DNA of 64,000 bases, taken from contig NZ_JANWTC010000001.1 in assembly GCF_024919295.1 (NCBI RefSeq), positions 372,001-436,000 of the forward strand, in the 5' to 3' direction. The translations under genes and the position numbers were made by a program. Below are positions 8,945 through 17,098 of the stretch, in pieces (position 1 is the stretch's first letter; each line of letters begins with the position of its first letter). The notes beneath the pieces are model-generated. The model saw only the letters and a list, made by a program, of their open reading frames with translations. It had not been told where the DNA came from and searched no databases. This DNA comes from Corynebacterium lemuris (GTDB lineage Bacteria; Actinomycetota; Actinomycetes; Mycobacteriales; Mycobacteriaceae).

Positions 8945-8965
8945 CCCGGCCGTATGATGGTCGGC
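8929..8965 (+). promoter_or_regulatory. hemL promoter (TTTAAC-18-TATGAT), leaderless
   Basis: TTTAAC at 8929-8934, an 18-bp spacer and TATGAT at 8953-8958 form a good promoter. The start codon at 8966 lies 7 nt after the -10 box, so the message is probably leaderless. The gap after hemY is 95 bp. Confidence 0.6.
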
Positions 8966-10273
8966 ATGAGTCTGACCTCCTCCCGTACCCAGCAGTCCGC
9001 CCAGCTGCACGACCGTGCACGCACCCTCATCCCCGGAGGGGTGAACTCCCCGGTCCGGGCCTTCGGCTCCGTCGGGGGCCAGGCCCGCTTCATCGAATCG
9101 GCCCACGGCTCCACCCTCGTGGATGTGGACGGCAACGAATACGTCGACCTCGTCTGCTCCTGGGGACCGATGCTCAACGGCAACGCCCATCCCGAGATCG
9201 TCGAGGCCGTGCGCGAAGCCACCCTCAAGGGCCTGTCCTTCGGTGCACCCACCCTCGCGGAGATCGAACTGGCCCAGATGATCGTGGACCGCACCTCTGT
9301 GGAGGAGGTCCGCCTGGTCAACTCCGGCACCGAGGCCACCATGTCGGCCGTGCGCCTGGCCCGCGGTTTCACCGGCCGGCCGAAGATCGTCAAATTCGAG
9401 GGTTGCTACCACGGGCACGTCGACGCACTGCTGGCCGCGGCGGGTTCCGGCGTGGCGACCTTCGCCCTGCCGGACTCCCCGGGCGTGACGGGGGCGTCGG
9501 CAGCCGACACCATCGTCGTGCCTTACAACGACCTCGAGGCTGTGCGCCGTGCCTTCGCCGAGCACCCCGGTGAGATCGCCGCCGTCATCACCGAGGCGGC
9601 CGCCGGCAACATGGGCACCGTCGCCCCGCAGGAGGGCTTCAACGCCGCCCTCAAGCAGCTCGCCCACACCGAGGGTGCACTGCTGATTATGGACGAGGTC
9701 ATGACCGGTTTCCGCACCTCCTACTCGGGCTGGTACGGCGTCGACGGTGTGGCCGGCGACCTGACCACCTTCGGCAAGGTCGTTTCCGGTGGCCTGCCGG
9801 CCGCCGCCTTCGGTGGCCGCGCCGACATCATGGAGCACCTCGCCCCCTCCGGTCCCGTCTACCAGGCGGGCACCCTGTCGGGTAACCCCGTCGCGATGGC
9901 CGCTGGCCTGGCCTCCCTGCGCCTGGCCTCCGAGGACATCTACCCCACGCTGCACAGCCACGCGGACCGCATCTCCGGCCTGATCTCCGAGGCGCTGAGC
10001 CGCGAGGGCGTGGCCCACCACATCCAGCGCGCCGAGACCTTCTTCTCCGTGCGTTTCGCCGAGGGCGAGGGCCACAACTTCGCGGACATGAAGGCCGCGG
10101 ACACCTTCCGTTTCCCGCCCTTCTTCCATGCCCTGCTCGACCACGGGATCTACGCCCCGCCGAGCGTGTTCGAGACCTGGTTTGTGTCGACGGCGTTGAC
10201 GGACGATGATTTCTCCCGGATCGAGGAAGCACTCGTCCCCGCCGCCCGGGCGGCCGCAGCAGCAACCGCATAA
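8966..10273 (+). CDS. hemL: Glutamate-1-semialdehyde 2,1-aminomutase
   Basis: 435-residue PLP enzyme that converts glutamate-1-semialdehyde to 5-aminolevulinate in the C5 pathway. N-terminal [17 protein letters not shown], the aldehyde-gate region [22 protein letters not shown] and the PLP lysine in [18 protein letters not shown] are all typical of GSA aminomutases. The ATG at 8966 was chosen because upstream in-frame codons run back into hemY and a promoter lies immediately upstream. A phosphatase-like gene follows after 9 bp with its own ribosome-binding site. Confidence 0.95.
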   Translation: MSLTSSRTQQSAQLHDRARTLIPGGVNSPVRAFGSVGGQARFIESAHGSTLVDVDGNEYVDLVCSWGPMLNGNAHPEIVEAVREATLKGLSFGAPTLAEIELAQMIVDRTSVEEVRLVNSGTEATMSAVRLARGFTGRPKIVKFEGCYHGHVDALLAAAGSGVATFALPDSPGVTGASAADTIVVPYNDLEAVRRAFAEHPGEIAAVITEAAAGNMGTVAPQEGFNAALKQLAHTEGALLIMDEVMTGFRTSYSGWYGVDGVAGDLTTFGKVVSGGLPAAAFGGRADIMEHLAPSGPVYQAGTLSGNPVAMAAGLASLRLASEDIYPTLHSHADRISGLISEALSREGVAHHIQRAETFFSVRFAEGEGHNFADMKAADTFRFPPFFHALLDHGIYAPPSVFETWFVSTALTDDDFSRIEEALVPAARAAAAATA

Positions 10274-10282
10274 GGAACAGGC

Positions 10283-10885
10283 ATGTCGCACACGATCGTC
10301 CACCTCGTCCGTCACGGCGAGGTCCACAACCCGGACCGGATCCTCTACGGCACCATCCCCGGCTACCACCTGTCCTCCCGCGGCCGTTCCCAGGCCGCCC
10401 GCGTGGCCCGGTCCTTCGAGGACCATGACGTCACCTACCTGGGTGCCTCCCCGCTGCAGCGCGTCCAGGAGACCTCCGAGCCCTTCGCCGAGGTCACCGG
10501 CCTCAAGGTGGAGACCGTCCCGGAGATCGTCGAGGCCGGCAACCGCTTCGAGGGCCTGCGCACCAAGGGTTGGCGTTCCCAGCTGTGGAACCCGGTCCGT
10601 TGGCCGCTGATGATCAACCCCTTTGAACCCAGCTGGGGCGAGGCCTACGTCGACATCGCCGAGCGGATGATGGGCGCCGTGGAGCAGGCCCGCCAGAAGG
10701 CCGAGGGGCATGAGGCGATCCTGGTCAGCCACCAGCTGCCCATCGTCATGGTGCAGCGCTCCGCGCTGGGCCTGCCCCTGGCGCACGCCAGCCGCCAGTG
10801 TGACATCGCCTCCGTGACCTCCCTGGTCTTCGAGGGCCGGGACATCACCGACATCTTCTACACCACACCCGCTAAGGACATCTGA
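10283..10885 (+). CDS. Histidine phosphatase (phosphoglycerate mutase) family protein
   Basis: 200-residue protein with the histidine-phosphatase signature LVRHGEVHNP at residues about 8-17 (phospho-accepting His in RHG), a second-half catalytic histidine in ILVSHQLPIVM, and the conserved GASPLQRVQET arginine region. Substrate cannot be predicted; many members of this family in this position are annotated simply as phosphoglycerate mutase. AAGGAACAGGC precedes the ATG. It sits 9 bp after hemL and 1 bp before the thiol-disulfide lipoprotein gene, linking the haem and cytochrome c blocks in one unit. Confidence 0.85.
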   Translation: MSHTIVHLVRHGEVHNPDRILYGTIPGYHLSSRGRSQAARVARSFEDHDVTYLGASPLQRVQETSEPFAEVTGLKVETVPEIVEAGNRFEGLRTKGWRSQLWNPVRWPLMINPFEPSWGEAYVDIAERMMGAVEQARQKAEGHEAILVSHQLPIVMVQRSALGLPLAHASRQCDIASVTSLVFEGRDITDIFYTTPAKDI

Positions 10886-10886
10886 C

Positions 10887-11486
10887 ATGCGTCTGCGCGC
10901 GATCGCAGCCCTGCTCGCCGCCGTCTCCCTGCTGCTCACCGCCTGTGCGACCGACCCGGACGCCGCGAAGAGCGCGGTAGCGGTCGGCGGCACCTTCCAG
11001 TTCCACTCGCCCGGCGGGCAGACGGAGATCCGCTACGAAGAGGATGAGCGCGCCCCGCTGCCGGACATCGGCGGCGATTCCCTCATGACCGAGGGAGAGA
11101 CCATCAACCTCTCGGACTTCGCCGGCGAGGTCGTCGTGCTCAACGCCTGGGGCCAGTGGTGTGCCCCCTGCCGTGCGGAGGTCGACGACCTGCAGAACGT
11201 GCAGGACACCCTCGAACCCCTCGGCGGCACCGTCCTGGGCATCAACGTCCGTGACTACAACCAGACCATCGCGCAGGACTTCATCACCGACAACGGTGTG
11301 ACCTACCCGTCGATCTACGACCCGCCGTTCCGCAGCGCTGCTGCGCTCGGCGGTGTGCCGACCTCGGTCATCCCCACGACGATCGTGCTGGACAAGGAAC
11401 ACCGCCCGGCGGCGGTCTTCCTCCGGGAGGTCACCGCCGAGGACATCCTCGACGTCGCCCTGCCGCTCGCTGAGGCGGACGTGTGA
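10887..11486 (+). CDS. TlpA/ResA-like thiol-disulfide oxidoreductase, lipoprotein
   Basis: 199-residue exported protein. The signal peptide ends in the lipobox LLTAC, so the mature protein is tethered by a lipidated cysteine (residue about 20). A thioredoxin fold follows with the active site WCAPC in [14 protein letters not shown] and a cis-proline region [12 protein letters not shown]. In System II cytochrome c maturation the ResA/CcsX protein reduces the apocytochrome CXXCH cysteines outside the membrane. Its stop overlaps the CcdA start by 4 nt, which supports the pairing: CcdA would feed it electrons. Confidence 0.92.
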   Translation: MRLRAIAALLAAVSLLLTACATDPDAAKSAVAVGGTFQFHSPGGQTEIRYEEDERAPLPDIGGDSLMTEGETINLSDFAGEVVVLNAWGQWCAPCRAEVDDLQNVQDTLEPLGGTVLGINVRDYNQTIAQDFITDNGVTYPSIYDPPFRSAAALGGVPTSVIPTTIVLDKEHRPAAVFLREVTAEDILDVALPLAEADV

Positions 11487-12277
11487 CGGAGATCGGAGTC
11501 CTCTTCGCTGACATGGCGGCCTCCGGGCCGCTGCTGCTCGGCCTGCTGGCCGCCGCCGCAGCCGGCCTGGTCAGTTTCGCCTCCCCCTGTGTGGTCCCGC
11601 TCGTGCCCGGCTACATGTCCTACCTGGCGGGTGTGGTCGGCGGTGAGGTCCGCCCCGACCCCGAGTACGGCGCCGTGGTGACGAAGAAGCGGCAGTGGGC
11701 CGTCGCCGGTGCGGCGCTGATGTTCATCCTCGGCTTCACCGTCGTGTTCGTGCTGGCCACCGTCACCGTCTTCGGGGCGATCAGCATGCTCACCCTCAAC
11801 GCGGAGACCCTCATGCGGGTCGGCGGGGTGATCACCATCCTCATGGGCCTGGTGTTCATGGGCATGGTCCCCGCCCTGCAGCGCGACACCCGCCTGGCGC
11901 CGAAACGCTGGACCACCTGGCTGGGCGCACCGCTGCTCGGTGGTGTCTTCGCCCTGGGTTGGACCCCCTGCCTGGGCCCCACCCTGGCGGCGATCATCTC
12001 CGTCTCCGCCGGCACTGAGGGCATGACCGCCGCCCGCGGCGTCCTGCTCATCATCGGCTACTGCCTCGGCCTGGGACTGCCCTTCCTGCTCATTGCCCTG
12101 GGTTCGGCGCGCGCCATGCGGACCTTCAGCTGGCTGCGGGAGCATTCCCGGAAGATCCAGATGATCGGCGGTGCCCTCATGATCGTGGTCGGCGTGGCAC
12201 TGCTCACCGGGGCGTGGGCCCACTTCATCAACTTCGTGCGCCAGTGGACCGTCGAGTACGGTGCCACCCTCATCTAG
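11483..12277 (+). CDS. ccdA: Cytochrome c biogenesis protein CcdA (DsbD-like transmembrane)
   Basis: 264-residue polytopic protein with about six membrane segments. The two redox cysteines are in [20 protein letters not shown] (segment 1) and [14 protein letters not shown] (segment 4), the hallmark of CcdA, which carries electrons from cytosolic thioredoxin to extracytoplasmic thiol-disulfide proteins. The start is GTG in a GTGA overlap with the preceding lipoprotein gene. The ResB gene follows after 22 bp. Confidence 0.93.
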   Translation: MTEIGVLFADMAASGPLLLGLLAAAAAGLVSFASPCVVPLVPGYMSYLAGVVGGEVRPDPEYGAVVTKKRQWAVAGAALMFILGFTVVFVLATVTVFGAISMLTLNAETLMRVGGVITILMGLVFMGMVPALQRDTRLAPKRWTTWLGAPLLGGVFALGWTPCLGPTLAAIISVSAGTEGMTAARGVLLIIGYCLGLGLPFLLIALGSARAMRTFSWLREHSRKIQMIGGALMIVVGVALLTGAWAHFINFVRQWTVEYGATLI

Positions 12278-12299
12278 AACTGTTTCAGTAGGAGTCCCA

Positions 12300-13958
12300 T
12301 TGCGTACGGTCGTGACGTATCTCAAGAAGGCCTGGCACTGGCTGACCAGCATGCGCACCGCCCTGGTGCTGCTGTTCATCCTGGCCATCGCCGCCATCCC
12401 CGGCGCGCTGCTCCCGCAGCGCAGCCTCAACCAGGACAACGTCAACGAGTACATCGCCAACAACGGCCGGCTCGCCGAGATCTATGACTCCCTGCAGCTC
12501 TTCGATGTCTTCGAGTCCACCTGGTTCATCGCCATCCTCACGCTGCTGACGATCTCTCTCGTCGGCTGCATTCTGCCGCGTTCGAAGGATCACTACGTCG
12601 CGTGGAAGACCCCGCCCACGCGGGCACCGAGGAACCTGGGCCGGCTGCCGCTGCATGCGGAGGGCACCACGGACCGGCCCGTGGCGGAGGTCACGGACCA
12701 CGCCCGCCAGCTGCTGAAGCGCTGGAAGGTCGCCGAGTACGGCGCAGCGGAGGACCGGGCGGGGAAGTTCTCGCTGTCCGCCGAACGCGGCTACGGCCGG
12801 GAACTGGCCAACCTGCTCTTCCACCTGGGTCTGGTCGGCATGATCGTCACCGTCGCGCTCGGTCGGATGGTCTACTACGAGGGCCATGTCATCGTGGTCA
12901 CCGAATCCGGCAACTACGAGACCCCACCGATCGAGCAGAACACCGAGTTCTGCAACACCTCGACCGCCAACTACGACTCCTTCCGCGCCGGCCCACTCTT
13001 CGACGGCACCGGGCTGACCACCTTCTGCTTCGATGCCCATGACTTCGCGGCCGACTACCTGCCCAACGGCCAGGCTGAGATGTTCACGTCGAACATCTCC
13101 TACGCCCTGGGCGGGGACATCAACCTGCCCAAGGAGGAGTGGACCGATTACGAGCTGAAGGTCAACCACCCGCTGCGCATTGATGGGGACCGCGTCTACC
13201 TGCAGGGCCACGGTTTCGCCCCCACCTTCACGGTGACCTGGCCCGACGGCGAGTCCCGCACCCAGACCGTCCAGTGGCGCCCCGATGACCCGACCTTCTT
13301 CCTGTCCTCCGGCGTCATGCGCTTCGACCCGCCCGCGGGCATGTACCCGGACCTGTTCGAACGGCGCCAGAACCAGCTGGCCATCCAGGGCCTGTTCGCC
13401 CCCACCGCCCAGTGGGAGGGGGAGAACAACGAGCTGCTGACCTCGCAGTTCCCGGCCATGAACGATCCGGCGGTGGCCATCGACATCTACCGCGGTGACG
13501 CCGGCCTGGACACCGGCCGGGCCCAGTCCCTGTTCAGCCTGGACACGGCCCTGCTGCACTCCGGGCAGCTGCAGAAGATCGAGCGCGTCAACCTGCTCCA
13601 GGGCGACAGCGTCACCCTCGACGACGGCACCACCGTCACCTTCGACGGGGCCAGCGAGTTCGCGAACTACCAGATCTCCCGGGACCCCTTCCAGAGCTGG
13701 GTCCTGGTGACCACCGTGGTCATGCTCGCGGCGCTCGTGGGCTCGCTGCTGATCAGGCGCCGCCGCATCTGGATCCGCTTCACCCCGCTGGCTGACGGCT
13801 CCACCCACCTGGAGCTCGGTGGCCTGGCGCGCACCGACCGGGCGGGCTGGGGTCCGGAGTTCGACCGCATCCACCGTGAGCTGCTGGGCCTGCCGGATCC
13901 GGACGAGGTGGACGACGATGAACTCGTCCCGGCGGACGCCCTGCGGGTCTCCACCTAA
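12300..13958 (+). CDS. resB: Cytochrome c biogenesis protein ResB (CcsB-type)
   Basis: 552-residue membrane protein. Segments are visible near residues 20-40 (MRTALVLLFILAIAAIPGAL, followed by LPQRSLNQ), 70-95 (TWFIAILTLLTISLVGCILP), 165-185 and near 445-465, with a large extracytoplasmic loop of about 260 residues between the third and fourth. This is the ResB/Ccs1 layout; with CcsA it forms the haem export and ligation complex. TTG at 12300 was chosen because AGGAG at 12290-12294 is 5 nt upstream. ATG 12261 is in frame but lies inside ccdA and lacks a ribosome-binding site. Confidence 0.9.
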   Translation: MRTVVTYLKKAWHWLTSMRTALVLLFILAIAAIPGALLPQRSLNQDNVNEYIANNGRLAEIYDSLQLFDVFESTWFIAILTLLTISLVGCILPRSKDHYVAWKTPPTRAPRNLGRLPLHAEGTTDRPVAEVTDHARQLLKRWKVAEYGAAEDRAGKFSLSAERGYGRELANLLFHLGLVGMIVTVALGRMVYYEGHVIVVTESGNYETPPIEQNTEFCNTSTANYDSFRAGPLFDGTGLTTFCFDAHDFAADYLPNGQAEMFTSNISYALGGDINLPKEEWTDYELKVNHPLRIDGDRVYLQGHGFAPTFTVTWPDGESRTQTVQWRPDDPTFFLSSGVMRFDPPAGMYPDLFERRQNQLAIQGLFAPTAQWEGENNELLTSQFPAMNDPAVAIDIYRGDAGLDTGRAQSLFSLDTALLHSGQLQKIERVNLLQGDSVTLDDGTTVTFDGASEFANYQISRDPFQSWVLVTTVVMLAALVGSLLIRRRRIWIRFTPLADGSTHLELGGLARTDRAGWGPEFDRIHRELLGLPDPDEVDDDELVPADALRVST

Positions 13959-13984
13959 AGTTGGATTCGGCGTCCCCCAAGGGT

Positions 13985-14030
13985 TGGAGAAGCCTCTCCA
14001 GGTGGGGTAGCGTCACAGGAGTATTACTCC
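13985..14030. repeat. Two short perfect palindromes in the resB-ccsB gap
   Basis: TGGAGA/TCTCCA with a 4-nt loop (13985-14000) and GGAGTA-T-TACTCC (14018-14030) lie between resB and the next gene. The first could be a weak attenuating hairpin and the second an operator half-site pair. Neither has a T-run. Confidence 0.3.
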
Positions 14031-14061
14031 CGCTATCCGACTTTTGAGGGTGTCCCCACAC

Positions 14062-15069
14062 ATGCCTGTCAATCAGACTCTCTCCAACTTCTCGGACGTT
14101 GCCTTCCAGTCGGCGTTCGTCATTTATCTGCTGGCCCTGGTGCTCTCACTGGTGTACTACGGTCGCATGCAGAGCGTCATCGACGCCCGCCGTGCCGTCG
14201 CCCGTGCAGAGGAGAAGGAGCTGGTGGCAGTGGGTGCCGGGGGTTCCGACGTGGTGGCCGGGACCGATGAGGCGGTGCCCACCCCCGGGGAAGTGGAGAA
14301 GCTTGAGGCGGGTGCCAACAAATTCGGTGGCATGACCCAGTCGGTGGTCTGGCTGGGCATCATCGTCCACGCCGCCTCCGCGGTGCTGCGGGGACTGGCC
14401 ACGGAGCGTTTCCCCTTCGGCAACCTCTACGAGTACGTGCTGGTGATCACCGCCTTCACCATGGTCGCTGCGGCCGTGGTCATCCAGCGCAAGGAGTGGC
14501 GCATCGTCTGGCCGTGGTTGCTGGTGCCCATCCTGGCGCTGCTCTTCTTCGGCGGCACCAAGCTCTACGCCGATTCCGCCCCGGTCGTCCCTGCCCTGCA
14601 GTCCTACTGGCTGCCGATCCACGTCTCCACGGTCTCGGCCGGCGGTGCCATCGGCATCCTCTCCGGTATGGCCTCCCTGCTCTACCTCCTGCGCATCTGG
14701 CAGCCCCAGGGCAGGGAGCGCGGTTTCTTCGGCATGCTGGCCAAGCCGCTGCCGAGCGCGAAGAAGCTCGACGGGCTGGCCTACAAGTCAGCCATCCTCA
14801 CCCTGCCGGTCCTCGGTCTGGGCATCGTCCTCGGCGCCATCTGGGCGGAGGCCGCATGGGGCCGGTTCTGGGGCTGGGACCCCAAGGAGACCGTCTCGCT
14901 GATCTCCTGGGTCCTCTACGCCGCTTACCTGCACGCGCGTGCGACCGCCGGCTGGCGCAACCACAAGGCCGCCTGGATCAACGTCCTCGCCCTGTCCACG
15001 ATGATCTTCAACCTCTTCTTCATCAACATGGTCGTCAGTGGCCTCCACTCCTACGCCGGCCTGAACTAG
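14062..15069 (+). CDS. ccsB: Cytochrome c biogenesis protein CcsA/CcsB (haem-handling)
   Basis: 335-residue polytopic protein with the tryptophan-rich WWD haem-handling motif WGRFWGWDPKETVSLISW, and conserved histidines in HAASAVLRG, LPIHVSTVSAG and HSYAGLN. With ResB it transports haem and attaches it to apocytochrome c on the outer face of the membrane. ATG 14062 has GAGGG about 11 nt upstream; a TTG at 14044 is the alternative. It closes the cytochrome c block and is followed by a small DNA-binding protein gene. Confidence 0.93.
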   Translation: MPVNQTLSNFSDVAFQSAFVIYLLALVLSLVYYGRMQSVIDARRAVARAEEKELVAVGAGGSDVVAGTDEAVPTPGEVEKLEAGANKFGGMTQSVVWLGIIVHAASAVLRGLATERFPFGNLYEYVLVITAFTMVAAAVVIQRKEWRIVWPWLLVPILALLFFGGTKLYADSAPVVPALQSYWLPIHVSTVSAGGAIGILSGMASLLYLLRIWQPQGRERGFFGMLAKPLPSAKKLDGLAYKSAILTLPVLGLGIVLGAIWAEAAWGRFWGWDPKETVSLISWVLYAAYLHARATAGWRNHKAAWINVLALSTMIFNLFFINMVVSGLHSYAGLN

Positions 15070-15111
15070 GATCAGATCCATCACCATCTGCTGAACGGAA
15101 AGGACGGGACT

Positions 15112-15375
15112 GTGCCTGGAACATCAGCACCCCGGAAGAAGACGGGCAAACCTGCCGGCGATGACCCGGTCCTGCTCGCTCTCGGTCAGCAGCTGGCGGA
15201 ACGCCGCCGGGAGATCGGGGCCCTGCAGGCCGACATCGCGGAGCGGGCCGGTGTCTCGCGCTCCACGCTGCACACCATCGAACACGGGGGCACTGGCGTG
15301 CGCTGGGAGAAGGTCTCGGCCGTCGCCCATGCCCTCGGCCTGCGCATGAGCTTCGACGCTGAGAGCGACCGGTAG
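15112..15375 (+). CDS. XRE-family helix-turn-helix protein
   Basis: 87-residue protein whose residues about 22-85 form a Cro/CI-type helix-turn-helix: LALGQQLAERRREIGALQAD, IAERAGVSRSTLHTIEHGGT, VRWEKVSAVAHALGLRM. There is no other domain, so it may act as a simple repressor. GTG start with GGAAAGGAC upstream. It follows ccsB by 42 bp and is ended by a very strong hairpin. Target unknown; the nearby cytochrome c genes are candidates by position only. Confidence 0.8.
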   Translation: MPGTSAPRKKTGKPAGDDPVLLALGQQLAERRREIGALQADIAERAGVSRSTLHTIEHGGTGVRWEKVSAVAHALGLRMSFDAESDR

Positions 15376-15414
15376 CAGGCACCATCTCCTGAGGCGGTGG
15401 CTGTGGACAGGAAA

Positions 15415-15447
15415 ATCCGCGGCCGGTCATGATGACCGGCCGCGGAT
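15415..15447. terminator. Strong terminator hairpin, 15-bp perfect stem
   Basis: 15415-15429 pairs perfectly with 15433-15447 around a 3-nt loop. It lies between the HTH gene and the convergent small membrane gene. The tail on the plus strand is only weakly T-rich (CTGTTGG); AAAA precedes the stem, giving TTTT on the minus strand. Confidence 0.75.
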
Positions 15448-15465
15448 CTGTTGGTCGTGCAGGCC

Positions 15466-15750
15466 CTATTTGTCGGGCTCCTCGACCTCCTCCGGGTCTT
15501 TCGGTTGGTACCGTTCCTCGGCGCGGCGGCGGCGTTCCTCCTCCTCGCGTTCGGCAGCCTCGCGTGCGCGGCGCTGCTTGAAGCGGTTCTTCTCCAGGTT
15601 CCAGAGGAATTCCTCGTCGTCATCCGGGCCCTTGATGGCGCGCGGCTCGGGAGCCGCCGCCTGGTTGCGCTTCCAGGATCCCGGCCCGAAGGCCTTCCAC
15701 AGCAGCACGATGGCGACAATGATGAGCAGTACGAGTAGCAGACGTCCCAT
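15466..15750 (-). CDS. Small single-pass membrane protein with charged coiled coil
   Basis: 94-residue protein. Residues 2-20 are a strong membrane segment (GRLLLVLLIIVAIVLLWKAF) and residues about 45-80 are an Arg/Glu-rich helix likely to form a coiled coil (RRAREAAEREEEERRRRAEE). AAGGAGGAATC gives a near-ideal ribosome-binding site. Function unknown. It is divergent from the DUF4229 gene and convergent with the HTH gene. Confidence 0.72.
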   Translation of the reverse strand: MGRLLLVLLIIVAIVLLWKAFGPGSWKRNQAAAPEPRAIKGPDDDEEFLWNLEKNRFKQRRAREAAEREEEERRRRAEERYQPKDPEEVEEPDK

Positions 15751-15800
15751 GATTCCTCCTTCTTGGTGTCCAGCTTACGGACCCTAGTAGGCTGCAGTGT

Positions 15801-16142
15801 GTGACTGCACCTGATGAGCCGATGTCCCAGCACCCCTCTGACGCCCCGCCGGAGCTGGATCCGCAGGTCCGCCGTCGGGCGAACATGTCGCTTCTGAAGT
15901 ACGGCGGCGCCCGTCTGGGTCTGTTCGTGGTGCTGACGGTGGTGATCCAGTTGTTCGCGGTGCTTATCGACGCCCCCGTCCCGCTGGTCATGTCCGCCCT
16001 GCTCGCCCTCATCGTGGCCTTCCCGCTGTCGATGCTGGTCTTCAAGGGTATGCGCGTGGAGGCCAACCAGTCGGTGGCCGCCTGGAACGGGCAGCGCCAG
16101 GCCCGCAAGGAGTGGGTCCGCCGGGAGCTGGAGAACCGCTAA
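15801..16142 (+). CDS. DUF4229-family membrane protein
   Basis: 113-residue protein with a polar N-terminus, two membrane segments at about 36-52 and 56-77 (ALLALIVAFPLSMLVFKGMR) and a basic C-terminus containing NGQRQARKEWVRREL. This pattern and the position after the cytochrome c genes fit DUF4229, a family of unknown function in Actinobacteria. TAGGCT ends 7 nt before the GTG, so the message may be leaderless; ATG 15822 is an alternative start. Its stop overlaps the convergent AEC gene stop by 4 nt. Confidence 0.72.
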   Translation: MTAPDEPMSQHPSDAPPELDPQVRRRANMSLLKYGGARLGLFVVLTVVIQLFAVLIDAPVPLVMSALLALIVAFPLSMLVFKGMRVEANQSVAAWNGQRQARKEWVRRELENR

Positions 16143-17074
16143 CGGCCGAAGAGCAGCGCGATGCCGATCATCACGGGCAGCGCCCCGAAGGTGGTGAGGA
16201 AGACGGTGTCGCGGGCGATGATCATGCCGCGCTGGTAGGAGGCGGCGTAGTTGTAGACGTTCTGCGCCGCCGGCAGGGCCGCGAGAATGACCGAGGCGTA
16301 GAGCTCGTCCCCGGACAGCCCCATACCCAGTGCGACGAGCCAGGCGATCAGCGGCATACCGACCAGCTTGAGGGCGGTGGCGACGATGGTGCCCGGCCGG
16401 TCCGCGGGGGTGGCCAGCGGGGCCGTGTTGCGCAGCGAGGCGCCGAAGCTGATGAGGATCATCGGGATGGAGGCCCCGCCGAGGATCTCCAGGGGACGCA
16501 TAACCGGATCCGGGATCTGCAGGCCGATCACCGCGACGACCAGACCCAGCACGGAACCGATGACCACCGGGGACAGCAACGCGGAACGGACGGAGTCGAG
16601 GACCTTTGCCGCGCGGGAACGCCCGCCGGCATCCTCGGCGCCCAGACCGGCGAGGATGAAGGGCGTGAACACCACCATCTGCAGCACGAGCACCGGCACG
16701 ACATAGGTGGCCTCACCCAGGACGTAGACGCTCACCGGCAGACCGATGTTGACGGAGTTGAAGTAGCAGGCCGAGGCCGCACCCATCGTCGTGGTGGGGA
16801 TGTCCTGCCGGAAGAACAGTGCGGAGGCGAGGATGTAGACGGCGGCGGTCGCGAGCGTCGCAAAGAAGATGACCACGATGACCGGGGAGAACAACGTCTG
16901 CGCATCGGAGTTGGCCACCGAGGTGAACAGCAGCGCCGGGGAGGCGGCGTAGAACGCGACGCGGTTGAGCACGAGGCGTTCGCGGTCCTCCTTGATCACC
17001 CCGGTGCGGGCGAGGATCGCGCCGACAGCGATGACCGCCAGGATGATGGCGAACCCCGTTAGTACATTTAACAT
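16139..17074 (-). CDS. AEC-family permease with start codons replaced by the mobile element
   Basis: 311-residue transporter with about ten membrane segments (for example TGFAIILAVIAVGAILAR, VSLDVYVLG-like stretches, GIALLFGR at the end), typical of the auxin efflux carrier family. It begins MLNVLTGFAI. The codons before TTC-GCC (TTA AAT GTA CTA ACG) are AT-rich and rare for this genome and belong to the inserted element. The native first codons remain at 26646-26627, directly after menA, and would read MSGVITG before rejoining FAIILA in frame. The new ATG has only AGGAT upstream and lies 24 bp from the divergent integrase start, so expression is probably changed. Substrate unknown. Confidence 0.88.
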   Translation of the reverse strand: MLNVLTGFAIILAVIAVGAILARTGVIKEDRERLVLNRVAFYAASPALLFTSVANSDAQTLFSPVIVVIFFATLATAAVYILASALFFRQDIPTTTMGAASACYFNSVNIGLPVSVYVLGEATYVVPVLVLQMVVFTPFILAGLGAEDAGGRSRAAKVLDSVRSALLSPVVIGSVLGLVVAVIGLQIPDPVMRPLEILGGASIPMILISFGASLRNTAPLATPADRPGTIVATALKLVGMPLIAWLVALGMGLSGDELYASVILAALPAAQNVYNYAASYQRGMIIARDTVFLTTFGALPVMIGIALLFGR

Positions 17075-17098
17075 GTAATTATCCTATGTTCACTAGTC
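17040..17098. other. Left attachment junction (attL)
   Basis: Host DNA to the left reads through the AEC codons to TTC (17051-17053, minus strand). The GGG codon at 17054-17056 aligns with GGC at 26626-26628 on the right, so the crossover dinucleotide is most likely the shared GG. From 17057 the sequence turns AT-rich and is element DNA. The palindrome-like TAATTAC lies about 20 bp inside the element. Confidence 0.7.

Noticed and set aside
15415..15447. CRISPR-like or operator palindrome
   Set aside because: It is a single perfect hairpin between convergent genes, best explained as a terminator. No CRISPR array was seen anywhere in the window.
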